Positions 27,956-35,530 of a DNA stretch of 64,000 bases are shown here, one piece after another. A model generated the notes under the pieces. It was not told the DNA's origin, searched no databases, and saw only the letters and a program-made list of their open reading frames with translations. The position numbers and the translations under genes are program-made. How positions within the stretch are numbered: position 1 is the stretch's first letter; each line of letters starts with the position of its first letter. This stretch comes from Symbioplanes lichenis. GTDB taxonomy: Bacteria > Actinomycetota > Actinomycetes > Mycobacteriales > Micromonosporaceae. The stretch spans positions 280,083 to 344,082 of the forward strand of contig NZ_JAUZQD010000011.1 in assembly GCF_030709675.1 (NCBI RefSeq), written 5' to 3'.

Positions 27956-28972
27956 TCATGTGATGTCTCGGCTACGGATGGACCAGAGGGCCAGGGCGAC
28001 GATGAGGACCAGGATCCCGCCCAGCAGCCCGCCCGCCATCGGCCAGGTCAGCGTGAGGGTGTCCGGCTCGCACCCGGTCGGCGAGAAGTTGCACGCGTTC
28101 CAGTCCTCGAGCTTGACCTCCTTGAGCATCCAGGCGGAGAGCCACGCCGGGGCCAGATAGGCGTCCACGAACTTCGTGCCCGCCAGGGAGAGCACGGTCG
28201 CGAGTCCGACCTGGAGCACGGCGATCACGCCGATCGCGGCGCCCATGGCCACGGCGGTGTGCCGGCCGATCGAGGCGAGCCCGAAGCCGACCGCCCCGGC
28301 GACCAGCACGATCACCAGCCCGCGGAGCTCGGTGAGCGCCACCGACTGCCAGGCGCCCGCGGTCATGCCCTCCATCGAGCCCCGGAACTCCCCGATGAGC
28401 GCGAAGACGCCGGTCCAGAGCGCCGAGAGCACCACGGTCAGGACGGTGAAGACGCTCAGCAGCGCGAGCAGCTTGGTGCCGAGCACCTGCACCCGCTTAG
28501 GCCGCCACAGCAGCAGGTTCATCATGCCGCCGCTGTTCCACTCGGCGCCCACGTAGGACGCCCCGATCACGAACGCCGCGGCCGCCAGCAGGCTCGCCAG
28601 CACCACGACCATGGCCGGGAACGACTCCTCGAACTGGAACGTCGCCGGCTCGTACCACTGGGGGTCGAAGTCGGCCTGCTGCGGCTCGTACATGTCCGCG
28701 CAGTTCGACGGCCAGTTGCCGGCGTCCGGCGTGCCCTGCGCCGCCTCGCACGCCTGCTTGTCGGCCTTGGAACGCTCGACGGCGGCCTCGAACTCCTGCC
28801 GCGCCTCCGCCTGCGCGGCGGCAGCGGTCTCGGGGCCGCGCTTCTGGTTCGTCGCGCCCATGCCGACCGCCACCGCGGCCAGGATCAGCAGCACGCCGAG
28901 CAGGAAGAACTTCGTGAAGCGGCGCTTGGTGAGCCGCCGCGTCTCCGCCCTGAACAGACTCATCGGCCCCAC
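27956..28972 (-). CDS. ABC transporter permease, ABC-2 type
   Basis: 338 residues. The N-terminal cytosolic segment ends in basic residues (RRLTKRRFTKFF). TM1 is FLLGVLLILAAVAVGMGA, then comes a long extracytoplasmic loop (~45-115) rich in Ala/Glu/Gln with two cysteines (CEAAQ, NCADMYEP). Five further helices follow (e.g. VVVLASLLAAAAFVIGASYV, LVIVLVAGAVGFGLASIG). EWNSGGMMNLLLWRPKRVQVL is the ABC-2 coupling loop (YVGAEWNSGGMM). It overlaps the preceding ATPase gene by 13 bp and completes a two-gene exporter. Substrate unknown. Confidence 0.87.
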   Translation of the reverse strand: MGPMSLFRAETRRLTKRRFTKFFLLGVLLILAAVAVGMGATNQKRGPETAAAAQAEARQEFEAAVERSKADKQACEAAQGTPDAGNWPSNCADMYEPQQADFDPQWYEPATFQFEESFPAMVVVLASLLAAAAFVIGASYVGAEWNSGGMMNLLLWRPKRVQVLGTKLLALLSVFTVLTVVLSALWTGVFALIGEFRGSMEGMTAGAWQSVALTELRGLVIVLVAGAVGFGLASIGRHTAVAMGAAIGVIAVLQVGLATVLSLAGTKFVDAYLAPAWLSAWMLKEVKLEDWNACNFSPTGCEPDTLTLTWPMAGGLLGGILVLIVALALWSIRSRDIT

Positions 28973-29949
28973 CCGTTCGTGCTCCCGGCCGCCGACGCGA
29001 CCGTCTGGTCCACCTGCCGGTGCTCGCCCTCGACCGGCGCGGTGCCGGTGAGCTCCAGGAAGACGCTCTCCAGGTCGGCGGTCACCGGGGCGAGCTCGCT
29101 GACGAAGACGCCCCGCGTGGCGAGCTCCCGGTTGATCGCGCTCGGCTGCGCGCCGGAGACCAGGAGGTGGTCGTTCTCGAGCGACACCTGCGCCCCGAGC
29201 TCACGGAGGAGATTGGCCACCGCCGGGAGGTCGGTCACGGTGTCCAGGCGTACGCGAACCGAGGCCGACGCGTTCGCCGCCAGCACCTCCGCCACCGAGC
29301 CCGCCGTCACCCGCCGCCCGGCCGCGATGATCGTCACCGAGTCGCAGATCAGCTGGATCTCGCCCAGGATGTGGCTGGACAGCAGCACGGTCATGCCCGA
29401 CTCGGCGAGATTGCGCATCAGCGACCGCATCTCCCGGATGCCGCCGGGGTCGAGCCCGTTCGCCGGCTCGTCCAGGATCAACAGCCGCGGGTTCTTGAGC
29501 AGCGCCGACGCCACGGCCAGCCGCTGCTTCATGCCGAGCGAGTAACTCTTCACCCGGTCCTTGGCCCGGTCCCGCAGCCCGACGAGCTCGAGCACCTCGG
29601 TGACCCGCCGCTTGTCGACGCCGCCCGCGTCGGCCAGCAGGGCGAGGGTGTCCTGTGCGGAGAAGTTGCCGAAGAACTGCGGGCTCTCGACGATCGCGCC
29701 CACCGAGCCGGCCACCTCGGGCAGCGCCGCCGGCACCTCGCGGCCGAGCAGCACCATCCGGCCGCCGTCGGGGCGGATGAGCCCGAGCAGCGTACGCAGG
29801 GTGGTGGTCTTGCCCGAGCCGTTCGGCCCCAGGAAGCCGTGCACCTGCCCCGCCTCGACGACCATGTCGAAGCCGTCGAGGGCCCGGCGCACCCCCTTCC
29901 GGCTCTTGTAGGTCTTGCGCAGACCCGCTATCTCCAGGACGGCACTCAA
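28960..29949 (-). CDS. ABC exporter ATP-binding protein
   Basis: 329 residues. Walker A is GPNGSGKTTTLRTLLGL (~40), the signature YSLGMKQRLAVASAL (~137), Walker B LLILDEPANGLDPGG, and the switch His in LLSSHILGEIQ. The start is TTG 29949, chosen because GGGAGG lies five bases upstream and family homology begins at once (AVLEIAGLRKTYKS). The ~100-residue C-terminal extension is typical of DrrA/CcmA-like drug or lantibiotic exporters. It pairs with the overlapping permease gene, and is divergent from the ArsR regulator, whose operator lies 60-90 bp from this start. Confidence 0.9.
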   Translation of the reverse strand: MSAVLEIAGLRKTYKSRKGVRRALDGFDMVVEAGQVHGFLGPNGSGKTTTLRTLLGLIRPDGGRMVLLGREVPAALPEVAGSVGAIVESPQFFGNFSAQDTLALLADAGGVDKRRVTEVLELVGLRDRAKDRVKSYSLGMKQRLAVASALLKNPRLLILDEPANGLDPGGIREMRSLMRNLAESGMTVLLSSHILGEIQLICDSVTIIAAGRRVTAGSVAEVLAANASASVRVRLDTVTDLPAVANLLRELGAQVSLENDHLLVSGAQPSAINRELATRGVFVSELAPVTADLESVFLELTGTAPVEGEHRQVDQTVASAAGSTNGWGR

Positions 29950-30008
29950 GCCGCACCTCCCGCTCGGTGGTCATGACCTGCGTCACCTTACGCAGCGTGC
30001 GCCACCCC

Positions 30009-30041
30009 TTGCAAAGGCATCGTTGCAAAGACTACTTTGCA
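30009..30041. promoter_or_regulatory. Operator-like TTGCAAAG repeats upstream of the ArsR gene
   Basis: TTGCAAAG occurs at 30009-30016 and 30023-30030 as a direct repeat. The second copy forms a dyad with CTTTGCA (30035-30041): TGCAAAG-ACTA-CTTTGCA, perfect 7-bp arms. The dyad ends four bases before ATG 30045. This AT-rich patch stands out from the surrounding GC-rich DNA. It is the best candidate binding site for the ArsR-type regulator, which would control itself, the MFS gene and possibly the divergent ABC exporter. Confidence 0.7.
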
Positions 30042-30044
30042 TCC

Positions 30045-30590
30045 ATGGAAGAGATGACTCTCGATCCGCACAAGCTGCGCGGGCTTGCCCATCCGCTCCG
30101 CGTGCGCCTGCTCGGCCTGCTGCGCGAGCAGGGCCCGTCGACCGCCAGCAAGCTGGCCCAGCGGCTCGGCCAGTCCAGCGGAGCGACCAGCTACCACCTG
30201 CGGCAACTCGCCGCGCACGGCTTCGTCACCGACGAGCCCGGCCGGGGCACGCAACGCGAGCGCTGGTGGCGGGCCGTGCACCGCTCGACCCACCTGGACG
30301 CGGCAACGGGCCGGGCGGACCCGGTCGCGGCCGAGGGCTACCTGCGGGCGATCGCCACGAGCTCCTACCGCCAGGTCGAGGACGCGATCTCCGAGCTGCC
30401 CACCCTGCCGCCCGAGTGGCAGGACGCGGTCAGCTTCAGCACCACCACCCGCCGCCTCACCGCGGCCCAGACGGCCGAACTGCGCGACCGTCTGCAGGCG
30501 CTGCTGGACGAATACCCGGCGGAGAGCGCCGCGGCGGACGCCGAGCCGGTGGTGGTGAACTGGCAACTCTTCCCCGTGGTCCGGCGATGA
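30045..30590 (+). CDS. ArsR-family winged-helix transcriptional regulator
   Basis: 181 residues. The N-terminal winged HTH is LRGLAHPLRVRLLGLLREQG, then STASKLAQRLGQSSGATSYH (about 10-50) and LRQLAAHGFVTDEPGRG. A C-terminal helical region of ~100 residues follows. There is no cysteine metal site, so metal sensing is unlikely; this is the ArsR/SmtB fold of the larger HTH_20 kind often controlling exporters. ATG 30045 or 30054 may start translation; neither has a strong ribosome site and the operator touches the first. The stop overlaps the MFS start (ATGA). It probably represses the MFS gene and itself. Confidence 0.88.
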   Translation: MEEMTLDPHKLRGLAHPLRVRLLGLLREQGPSTASKLAQRLGQSSGATSYHLRQLAAHGFVTDEPGRGTQRERWWRAVHRSTHLDAATGRADPVAAEGYLRAIATSSYRQVEDAISELPTLPPEWQDAVSFSTTTRRLTAAQTAELRDRLQALLDEYPAESAAADAEPVVVNWQLFPVVRR

Positions 30591-31789
30591 GACCGCTGCC
30601 CGGCCTCCTGGTCGCCGAGGCGGTGTCGATGGCCGGCAGCCGCGTCTCGACCGTCGCCGTGCCGTGGCTGGTGCTGACCACGACCGGCTCGGCCACCCGG
30701 ACCGGCGTCGTCGCCTTCGCCCAGCTGCTGCCGTTCGTGCTGGCCGGCGTCGTGGGCGGTCCCCTGGTCGACCGGCTCGGCATCCGGCGCACCGCGATCG
30801 GGTCCGACCTGGCGAGCGCGATCACCGTGGGCTCGGTCCCGCTGCTGCAGGCCTCCGGCCACCTCTCGTACGGGATGCTGGTCGCCCTGATGGTCGCGGC
30901 CGGCGCGTGCGGCGGACTCGGCGACACCGCCAAGCGGGCCCTGCTGCCACGCGCGATCGAGGCGTCCGGGGCGACCCTGACCCGCGGCGCCACGCTCTAC
31001 GACGGCATCGGCCGGGCCGCGATGCTGCTCGGCCTGCCCCTGGGTGGGATTCTCGTCGCCGCCGTGGGACCCGCGGGTGCGCTCGCCCTGGACGCGGGGT
31101 CGTTCGCCTTCTGCGCGTTGCTCACCGCCACGGTTGTCCGAATCACCGAGATTCCCGTTGTCCCCGGCTCCTACGTCCGGGCCCTGGGCGACGGCTTCGC
31201 CTTTCTGCGGCGGGACACCGTCGTGCTGGCCGTGGTCGGGGTGCTGTTCTGGACGAATCTCGTCGATCAGGCGTACACGGTGGTGCTGGTTCCCGCCTGG
31301 GTTCGCGACCATGACCTGGATCCCGTGGCGATCGGACTGGTCGGCGGCGTCTTCGGGCTGGGCGCCGTCCTCGGCAACCTGGTCTTCCTGGCGCTCGCCT
31401 CGCGGCTGCCCCGGCGGGTGACGCTCGGCGTGTCCTTCCTGATCGCCGGGGCGCCCAGGCTCTTCGCGCTCGCCGGGGCCGGCACTCTGGCGCCCGTCCT
31501 CGCGGTCGCCTTCGGCGCGGGTCTCGCGGCCGCCACCCTCAATCCCATCCTGACCGCCGCCGGGTACGAGCGCATCCCCACCCATCTGCACGCCCGGGTC
31601 CTGGGTGTCGCCGTCGCGATCGGCTGGCTCGGCATTCCGCTCGGTGGCCTGCTCGGCGGGGTGGCGGTCGACGGGCTCGGGCTGCACGCGGCGCTCGTGA
31701 CCGGTGGTGTCCTCTATCTCGTGGTCTCGCTGACGCCGTTCGTGCTGCCGCAGTGGCGGGCGTTAGATCTCGCTCACACCCTGAGATGA
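30587..31789 (+). CDS. MFS transporter
   Basis: A 400-residue major-facilitator permease with about 12 helices. The loop 2-3 signature is GGPLVDRLGIRRTAIGSD (MFS motif A-like, ~58-75), and GVFGLGAVLGNL and GWLGIPLGGLLGGVAVDGLG fall in the C-terminal half. It resembles the MFS_3/enterobactin-exporter-like group, so drug or metabolite efflux is likely, with unknown substrate. ATG 30587 overlaps the ArsR stop by four bases; the two form a coupled operon under the TTGCAAAG operator. Confidence 0.88.
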   Translation: MRPLPGLLVAEAVSMAGSRVSTVAVPWLVLTTTGSATRTGVVAFAQLLPFVLAGVVGGPLVDRLGIRRTAIGSDLASAITVGSVPLLQASGHLSYGMLVALMVAAGACGGLGDTAKRALLPRAIEASGATLTRGATLYDGIGRAAMLLGLPLGGILVAAVGPAGALALDAGSFAFCALLTATVVRITEIPVVPGSYVRALGDGFAFLRRDTVVLAVVGVLFWTNLVDQAYTVVLVPAWVRDHDLDPVAIGLVGGVFGLGAVLGNLVFLALASRLPRRVTLGVSFLIAGAPRLFALAGAGTLAPVLAVAFGAGLAAATLNPILTAAGYERIPTHLHARVLGVAVAIGWLGIPLGGLLGGVAVDGLGLHAALVTGGVLYLVVSLTPFVLPQWRALDLAHTLR

Positions 31790-31841
31790 CCCGGTGGCAT
31801 TCCGGCGGCGGGGACGTAAGGTGGGCGTAACAACTGAATAC

Positions 31842-31967
31842 CTCATCCAGAGGGGTAGAGGGACACGGCCCGACGACACCCCGGCAACCACCGCGCTCGA
31901 CTCGACGACGAGGCAGAGGCACGGCAGGTGCTAATTCCGTCCCAGCCCGCGGGCTGGGAAAGATGAG
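31842..31967 (+). promoter_or_regulatory. SAM-I (S-box) riboswitch in the thrC leader
   Basis: P1 is CTCATC (31842-31847) with GATGAG (31962-31967). Conserved core segments are AGAGGGGTAGAGGGACACGG with GGCCCGACGA (P2 and kink-turn), CCGGCAACC (31881-31889), and GGTGCTAATTCC (31927-31938). The P4 hairpin is TCCCAGCC-CG-GGCTGGGA. The P1 3' strand directly abuts the AAGGAG ribosome site (31968-31973) of thrC, so SAM binding could control translation initiation. SAM-I switches normally govern methionine, cysteine and SAM genes; thrC competes with methionine synthesis for phosphohomoserine, which rationalises this placement. Confidence 0.88.
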
Positions 31968-31979
31968 AAGGAGCCTCGC

Positions 31980-33263
31980 ATGACGTCGACGGTCGACGCC
32001 CCCACCACCACCTCCACCAGCCCCGCCCGCGCGCTTGTGTGCCGTGGTTGCGGCACCGAGTTCCCGCTCGCCGCGCAGCACGCTTGTTACGAGTGTTTCG
32101 GCCCGCTCGAGGTCGCCTACGACACCGAGGCGCTGGCCAAGGTGACGCGGGAGCAGATCGAGGCGGGTCCCCAGAACATCTGGCGTTACGCGGCGCTGCT
32201 GCCGGCCGGGCAGGACGCCGCCACCCGGGTCACGCTCGACCCCGGCATGACGCCGCTGGTGAGCGCGCCGGCGCTGGCCGCGGAGATCGGGCTGCGGGCG
32301 CCGCTGTGGGTGAAGGACGACTCGGCCAACCCGACGCACTCGTTCAAGGACCGGGTGGTGTCGGTGGCTCTCACCGCCGCCCGTGAGCTGGGCTTCACCC
32401 GCTTCGCCTGCGCGTCGACCGGCAACCTGGCCAACTCGGTCGCCGCGCACGCCGCCCGGGCCGGCGTCCCCTCGATCACGTTCATCCCCAGCGACCTCGA
32501 GCAGGGCAAGATCATCACCACCGCGGTGTACGGCGGGGAGCTGGTCGCCATCGAGGGCTCCTACGACGACGTCAACCGGCTGTGCGGTGAGCTCGTCGAG
32601 ACGGACGAGTTCGAGGACACCGCGTTCGTCAACGTGAACGTCCGCCCGTTCTACGCGGAGGGCTCCAAGACGCTGGGCTACGAGGTGGCGGAGCAGCTCG
32701 GCTGGCGCATCCCGGCCCAGGTCGTCATCCCGATGGCGTCCGGCGAGCTGCTGACGAAGATCGACAAGGCCTTCAGCGAGCTGGTCGAGATCGGCCTGGT
32801 CGAGGCGCCCGAGGGCGGCTGGACCGTGTTCGGGGCGCAGTCGGCCGGCTGCAACCCGATCGCGACGGCCCTGCACGACGACCGCGACACGATCGTCCCG
32901 GTCAAGCCGACCGGCATCGCGAAGTCGCTGAACATCGGCGACCCGGCGGCCGGCGGCTACGCCATCGAGGCGGTCAAGCGGACGGGCGGCTGGATGGACT
33001 ACGCCGGCGACGACGAGATCCGCGAGGGGATCCGGCTGCTCGCGCGTACGACCGGGGTGTTCGCCGAGACCGCCGGCGGGACCACCGTCGCCGTCCTCAA
33101 GAAGCTGGTCGAGAGCGGCAAGCTCGACCCCGAGAAGGAGACCGTCGTCTACAACACCGGCGAGGGCCTCAAGACGATCGACGCCGTGGCGGGCCTGGTC
33201 GGGCCGACGCACACGATCAAGCCGTCGCTGCGAGGCGCCCGCGAGGCCGGTCTCCTCGGCTGA
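31980..33263 (+). CDS. thrC: Threonine synthase
   Basis: Converts O-phosphohomoserine to L-threonine (PLP-dependent, cytosol). The 427 residues begin with a zinc-ribbon-like CRGCGTEFPL...CYECFGPLEV. The PLP lysine is in THSFKDRVV (~Lys123), the phosphate-binding loop is ACASTGNLANSVAAHAAR, and GGTTVAVLKKL lies near the end. Length and the N-terminal ribbon match the plant/actinobacterial threonine synthase class. The gene follows a SAM-I riboswitch with AAGGAG seven bases before ATG. No other threonine or methionine gene is adjacent. Confidence 0.95.
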   Translation: MTSTVDAPTTTSTSPARALVCRGCGTEFPLAAQHACYECFGPLEVAYDTEALAKVTREQIEAGPQNIWRYAALLPAGQDAATRVTLDPGMTPLVSAPALAAEIGLRAPLWVKDDSANPTHSFKDRVVSVALTAARELGFTRFACASTGNLANSVAAHAARAGVPSITFIPSDLEQGKIITTAVYGGELVAIEGSYDDVNRLCGELVETDEFEDTAFVNVNVRPFYAEGSKTLGYEVAEQLGWRIPAQVVIPMASGELLTKIDKAFSELVEIGLVEAPEGGWTVFGAQSAGCNPIATALHDDRDTIVPVKPTGIAKSLNIGDPAAGGYAIEAVKRTGGWMDYAGDDEIREGIRLLARTTGVFAETAGGTTVAVLKKLVESGKLDPEKETVVYNTGEGLKTIDAVAGLVGPTHTIKPSLRGAREAGLLG

Positions 33264-33488
33264 TCACGGTCGGTAATCAGTCCTCTGCCGACGGTCTAAA
33301 TTACTTCCCAGGAGGGCTTGCGCACCGATCTCCGGATCGGCAGGATGCTCTACGCGGGAGGGCGCGACGCCGTACGAGACCCCCACCTCTGAGCTTGGAA
33401 ACAATCTCGCCCGGGGGTCCAACGACCCGGTGCCGGAGGCGCCGTGCGCGCGCCCTCTCGACCAAATTCGATGGTGCGGCGCCCGGGG
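33264..33488. other. thrC-GNAT intergenic region with stem-loops
   Basis: No gene seen in this 225-bp gap. It holds three possible hairpins. CGGTCGG/CCGACGG (about 33268-33295, one mismatch) could terminate thrC. CCGATC-TCCG-GATCGG lies at 33325-33340. GACCCCC (33378-33384) with GGGGGTC (33413-33419) is a wider stem. No clear -10/-35 pair precedes the acetyltransferase gene. Confidence 0.4.
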
Positions 33489-34460
33489 ATGGACGACCAT
33501 CCGCGGGTGCGCATCTCTCCTCTCACCCCGGCCGACCACGACGACGCCTATGCCGTGGCCCGCGCCTCCGGCGAGCACGAGACGCCGGACATCCCCTTCT
33601 GGTCCCGCGCCGGTTTCCTCGGTCGCATCGAGGCCCAGTGGCCCGGTTTGACCTACGAGTTCTTCCTCGCGCGGCTCGACGACGGCACGCCGGCCGGCTA
33701 TCTCGAGGCGGCCTTCCCGGAATCCGGGAGCGCGGTCAATCTGCATCTCGCCGTGCACCCGGGCCGGCGGCGGCGCGGAGTAGGGCGGGCCCTTTACGCA
33801 CTCGCCGTCGAGCGCGCCCGTGCCCTCGGCCGCAAGCACCTGATCGCCGCGGCTGTCGACCGGCTGCCGGACGGCCCGGCCTTCGCCGCCGCCATGGGTG
33901 CCGCCCCGGGGTTGCCCGAGATCCGCAGCCGGCTAAACGTGGCCGACGCCGTGGCCGCACCGCCCGTCGCGGAGGGCTACCGCTTGGTGCAGTGGACCGA
34001 CCACGCTCCCGGCGAGTACGTCGACGACGTCGCCTATCTCGACAGCCGCCTGCTGGCCGACGCGCCCACCGGGGATCTCGCGTGGGAGCCGGAGCAGGTC
34101 GACGCCGCGCGGATCCGCGAGTCCGAGCAGGCGATCATCCAGCGCAACCGCACGGCCTTCCACACCGGCGCCGTCCACGAGGAGTCCGACCGCCTGGTCG
34201 CCTGGACCTTCCTCATGTGCCCCGATGACGTCCGGTGGCAGGCGTGGCAGCAGATCACGCTCGTGGACCCGCCGCACCGGGGTCACGGGCTCGGCCTGGC
34301 CGTCAAGGCCGCCAACCTCGCCTACACCCGCGCCGCCCGGCCGGAGCTGCGGGCGATCGACACCTTCAACGCGGCGGAGAACGCCCCGATGCTGGCGGTC
34401 AACGAGGCGCTGGGCTACCGCCGGTGCGAGACTTGGGTGCAGTGGCAAGCAACGCTCTGA
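33489..34460 (+). CDS. Tandem-GNAT acetyltransferase
   Basis: 323 residues containing two GNAT domains. The first (~1-150) carries a full acetyl-CoA loop, HPGRRRRGVGRALYALAVER (~90-109). The second (~160-323) has DPPHRGHGLGLAVKAANL (~257-274) and the C-terminal NEALGYRRCETWVQWQ signature. Two-domain GNATs of this type are common in actinomycetes (mycothiol synthase and Eis-like relatives are examples), but the substrate is not deducible. ATG 33489 was chosen because domain 1 begins right after; ATG 33471 is possible. The last 62 bp overlap the convergent hypothetical gene. Confidence 0.85.
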   Translation: MDDHPRVRISPLTPADHDDAYAVARASGEHETPDIPFWSRAGFLGRIEAQWPGLTYEFFLARLDDGTPAGYLEAAFPESGSAVNLHLAVHPGRRRRGVGRALYALAVERARALGRKHLIAAAVDRLPDGPAFAAAMGAAPGLPEIRSRLNVADAVAAPPVAEGYRLVQWTDHAPGEYVDDVAYLDSRLLADAPTGDLAWEPEQVDAARIRESEQAIIQRNRTAFHTGAVHEESDRLVAWTFLMCPDDVRWQAWQQITLVDPPHRGHGLGLAVKAANLAYTRAARPELRAIDTFNAAENAPMLAVNEALGYRRCETWVQWQATL

Positions 34461-34860
34461 GCCTCGGCCGCAGGGGCAGCTCGCGATAGCCGCCGGGGGC
34501 CAAGCCGGCGCGCCGTTCGAACGTGTTGCGAGCGCCGTACGAGCCGGTGAGCGCCCACGACCAGCCACACGCCGCCCAGTACGCCGGCCAGAAGACGGGG
34601 CCCAGGCGGGCGTACTGATCGGCATGCCGGCTCTCGTGCGCGAAGAGCTCGGACCGGTCGGGATGCAGCAGCCAGGCCGCCGACCGCCGGGTGACGACGA
34701 CCGAGCCGACGGTGAAGCAGGTCGCCGGGGGAAACCGGCGGCGGTAGCCCTCGGCGATCAGGATGCCGTCGCGGCCCCGGCGTAGACGGGCCCCGCTCAG
34801 CAGGGCGAGCGCGATGCCGGCCGCCGTGGTGCCGTTGACCGCGTTGACGAGCCCTCTCAT
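34399..34860 (-). CDS. Hypothetical protein with HExxH-like motif
   Basis: 153 residues, family not named by me. The N-terminus has a weak hydrophobic stretch (VNAVNGTTAAGIALALLSGA). RSELFAHESRHADQYARLGP (~67-86) contains HESRH, which fits the HExxH zinc-metallopeptidase pattern. It is followed by PVFWPAYWAACGWSWALTGS, a hydrophobic aromatic segment, and by NTFERRAG. Together this resembles small integral or associated metalloprotease-like proteins seen as hypothetical in actinomycetes. The activity is unproven. It overlaps the 3' end of the GNAT gene by 62 bp on the opposite strand. Confidence 0.72.
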   Translation of the reverse strand: MRGLVNAVNGTTAAGIALALLSGARLRRGRDGILIAEGYRRRFPPATCFTVGSVVVTRRSAAWLLHPDRSELFAHESRHADQYARLGPVFWPAYWAACGWSWALTGSYGARNTFERRAGLAPGGYRELPLRPRLRALLATAPKSRTGGSPAPR

Positions 34861-34880
34861 GCCCCGTGGGATACCCGTTT

Positions 34881-35480
34881 TTACGCCCGGCGCCGCATTT
34901 GTAGTTCACGTAGGCCCGGAACGACCGGGTGCGGCACGCGCACGCCGGTGTCCTCGAAACCGATCCGCTCGTACGCCCGGACGGCCCGGTCGTTGCCCAC
35001 GACGACCTCCAGCATCAGCTCGTTGCGCCCGCACGCCAGGGACCACTCGGCGACGGCGTCGACCAGCGCGGCGAGCACGCCCTGACCCCGGTGGGCGGGC
35101 GTGATGTAGACCGCGAAGACCACCGTGGCGCCGGGGTGCTCGGGCAGGGTCGTCCCGCCGGCGTGCCCGATGAGACGGCCGGTGCTTGTCCCGGCCCGCG
35201 CGAAACCGGCCGGCGTGGGGTCGGCCGGCGTGGGGTCGGCCGGCGCGAGGCCGGCCGGGCCGGTCGGGCCGGCGACGAACTGCGCGAGCTGGCTGCCCGT
35301 GGCCGCCTGCTCGATCCGGCGCCGGTAGTCGGCGTGCGAGCGGGCGGCCGCCTGCGCCAGCGTCTCCAGGAACGCCAGCGGGGTGTCGGCCAGCATCTCC
35401 AGGCGCAGGGCCCGCATCCGCGCCGCGTCCTCCGCCCGGACCCGGTGGACCGTGAGCGGAGGCGCGAGGGTGCTGGTCAT
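34881..35480 (-). CDS. GNAT family N-acetyltransferase
   Basis: 199 residues. The acetyl-CoA loop is ITPAHRGQGVLAALVDAVAE (~125-144) and the alpha-4 region NDRAVRAYERIGFEDTGVRV (~160) with the usual AxxxYExxGF pattern. A Pro/Ala-rich insertion between strands (LAPADPTPADPTPAG, ~80-94) is encoded by a 15-bp direct repeat near 35208-35245. It corresponds to a surface loop in the fold. ATG 35480 is preceded by AAGG at suitable distance; an upstream in-frame start at 35516 adds twelve residues with no family homology. Substrate unknown. Confidence 0.85.
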   Translation of the reverse strand: MTSTLAPPLTVHRVRAEDAARMRALRLEMLADTPLAFLETLAQAAARSHADYRRRIEQAATGSQLAQFVAGPTGPAGLAPADPTPADPTPAGFARAGTSTGRLIGHAGGTTLPEHPGATVVFAVYITPAHRGQGVLAALVDAVAEWSLACGRNELMLEVVVGNDRAVRAYERIGFEDTGVRVPHPVVPGLRELQMRRRA

Positions 35481-35530
35481 GCTGCCTTGCCTACCCGCTG
35501 GCGAGCCGTCCGGCAACCGGGATGCCCGAA

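Noticed and set aside
33264..33839. A minus-strand gene downstream of thrC
   Set aside because: The frame spans an intergenic region and runs antisense to the tandem GNAT. It has no ribosome site and no recognisable domain.
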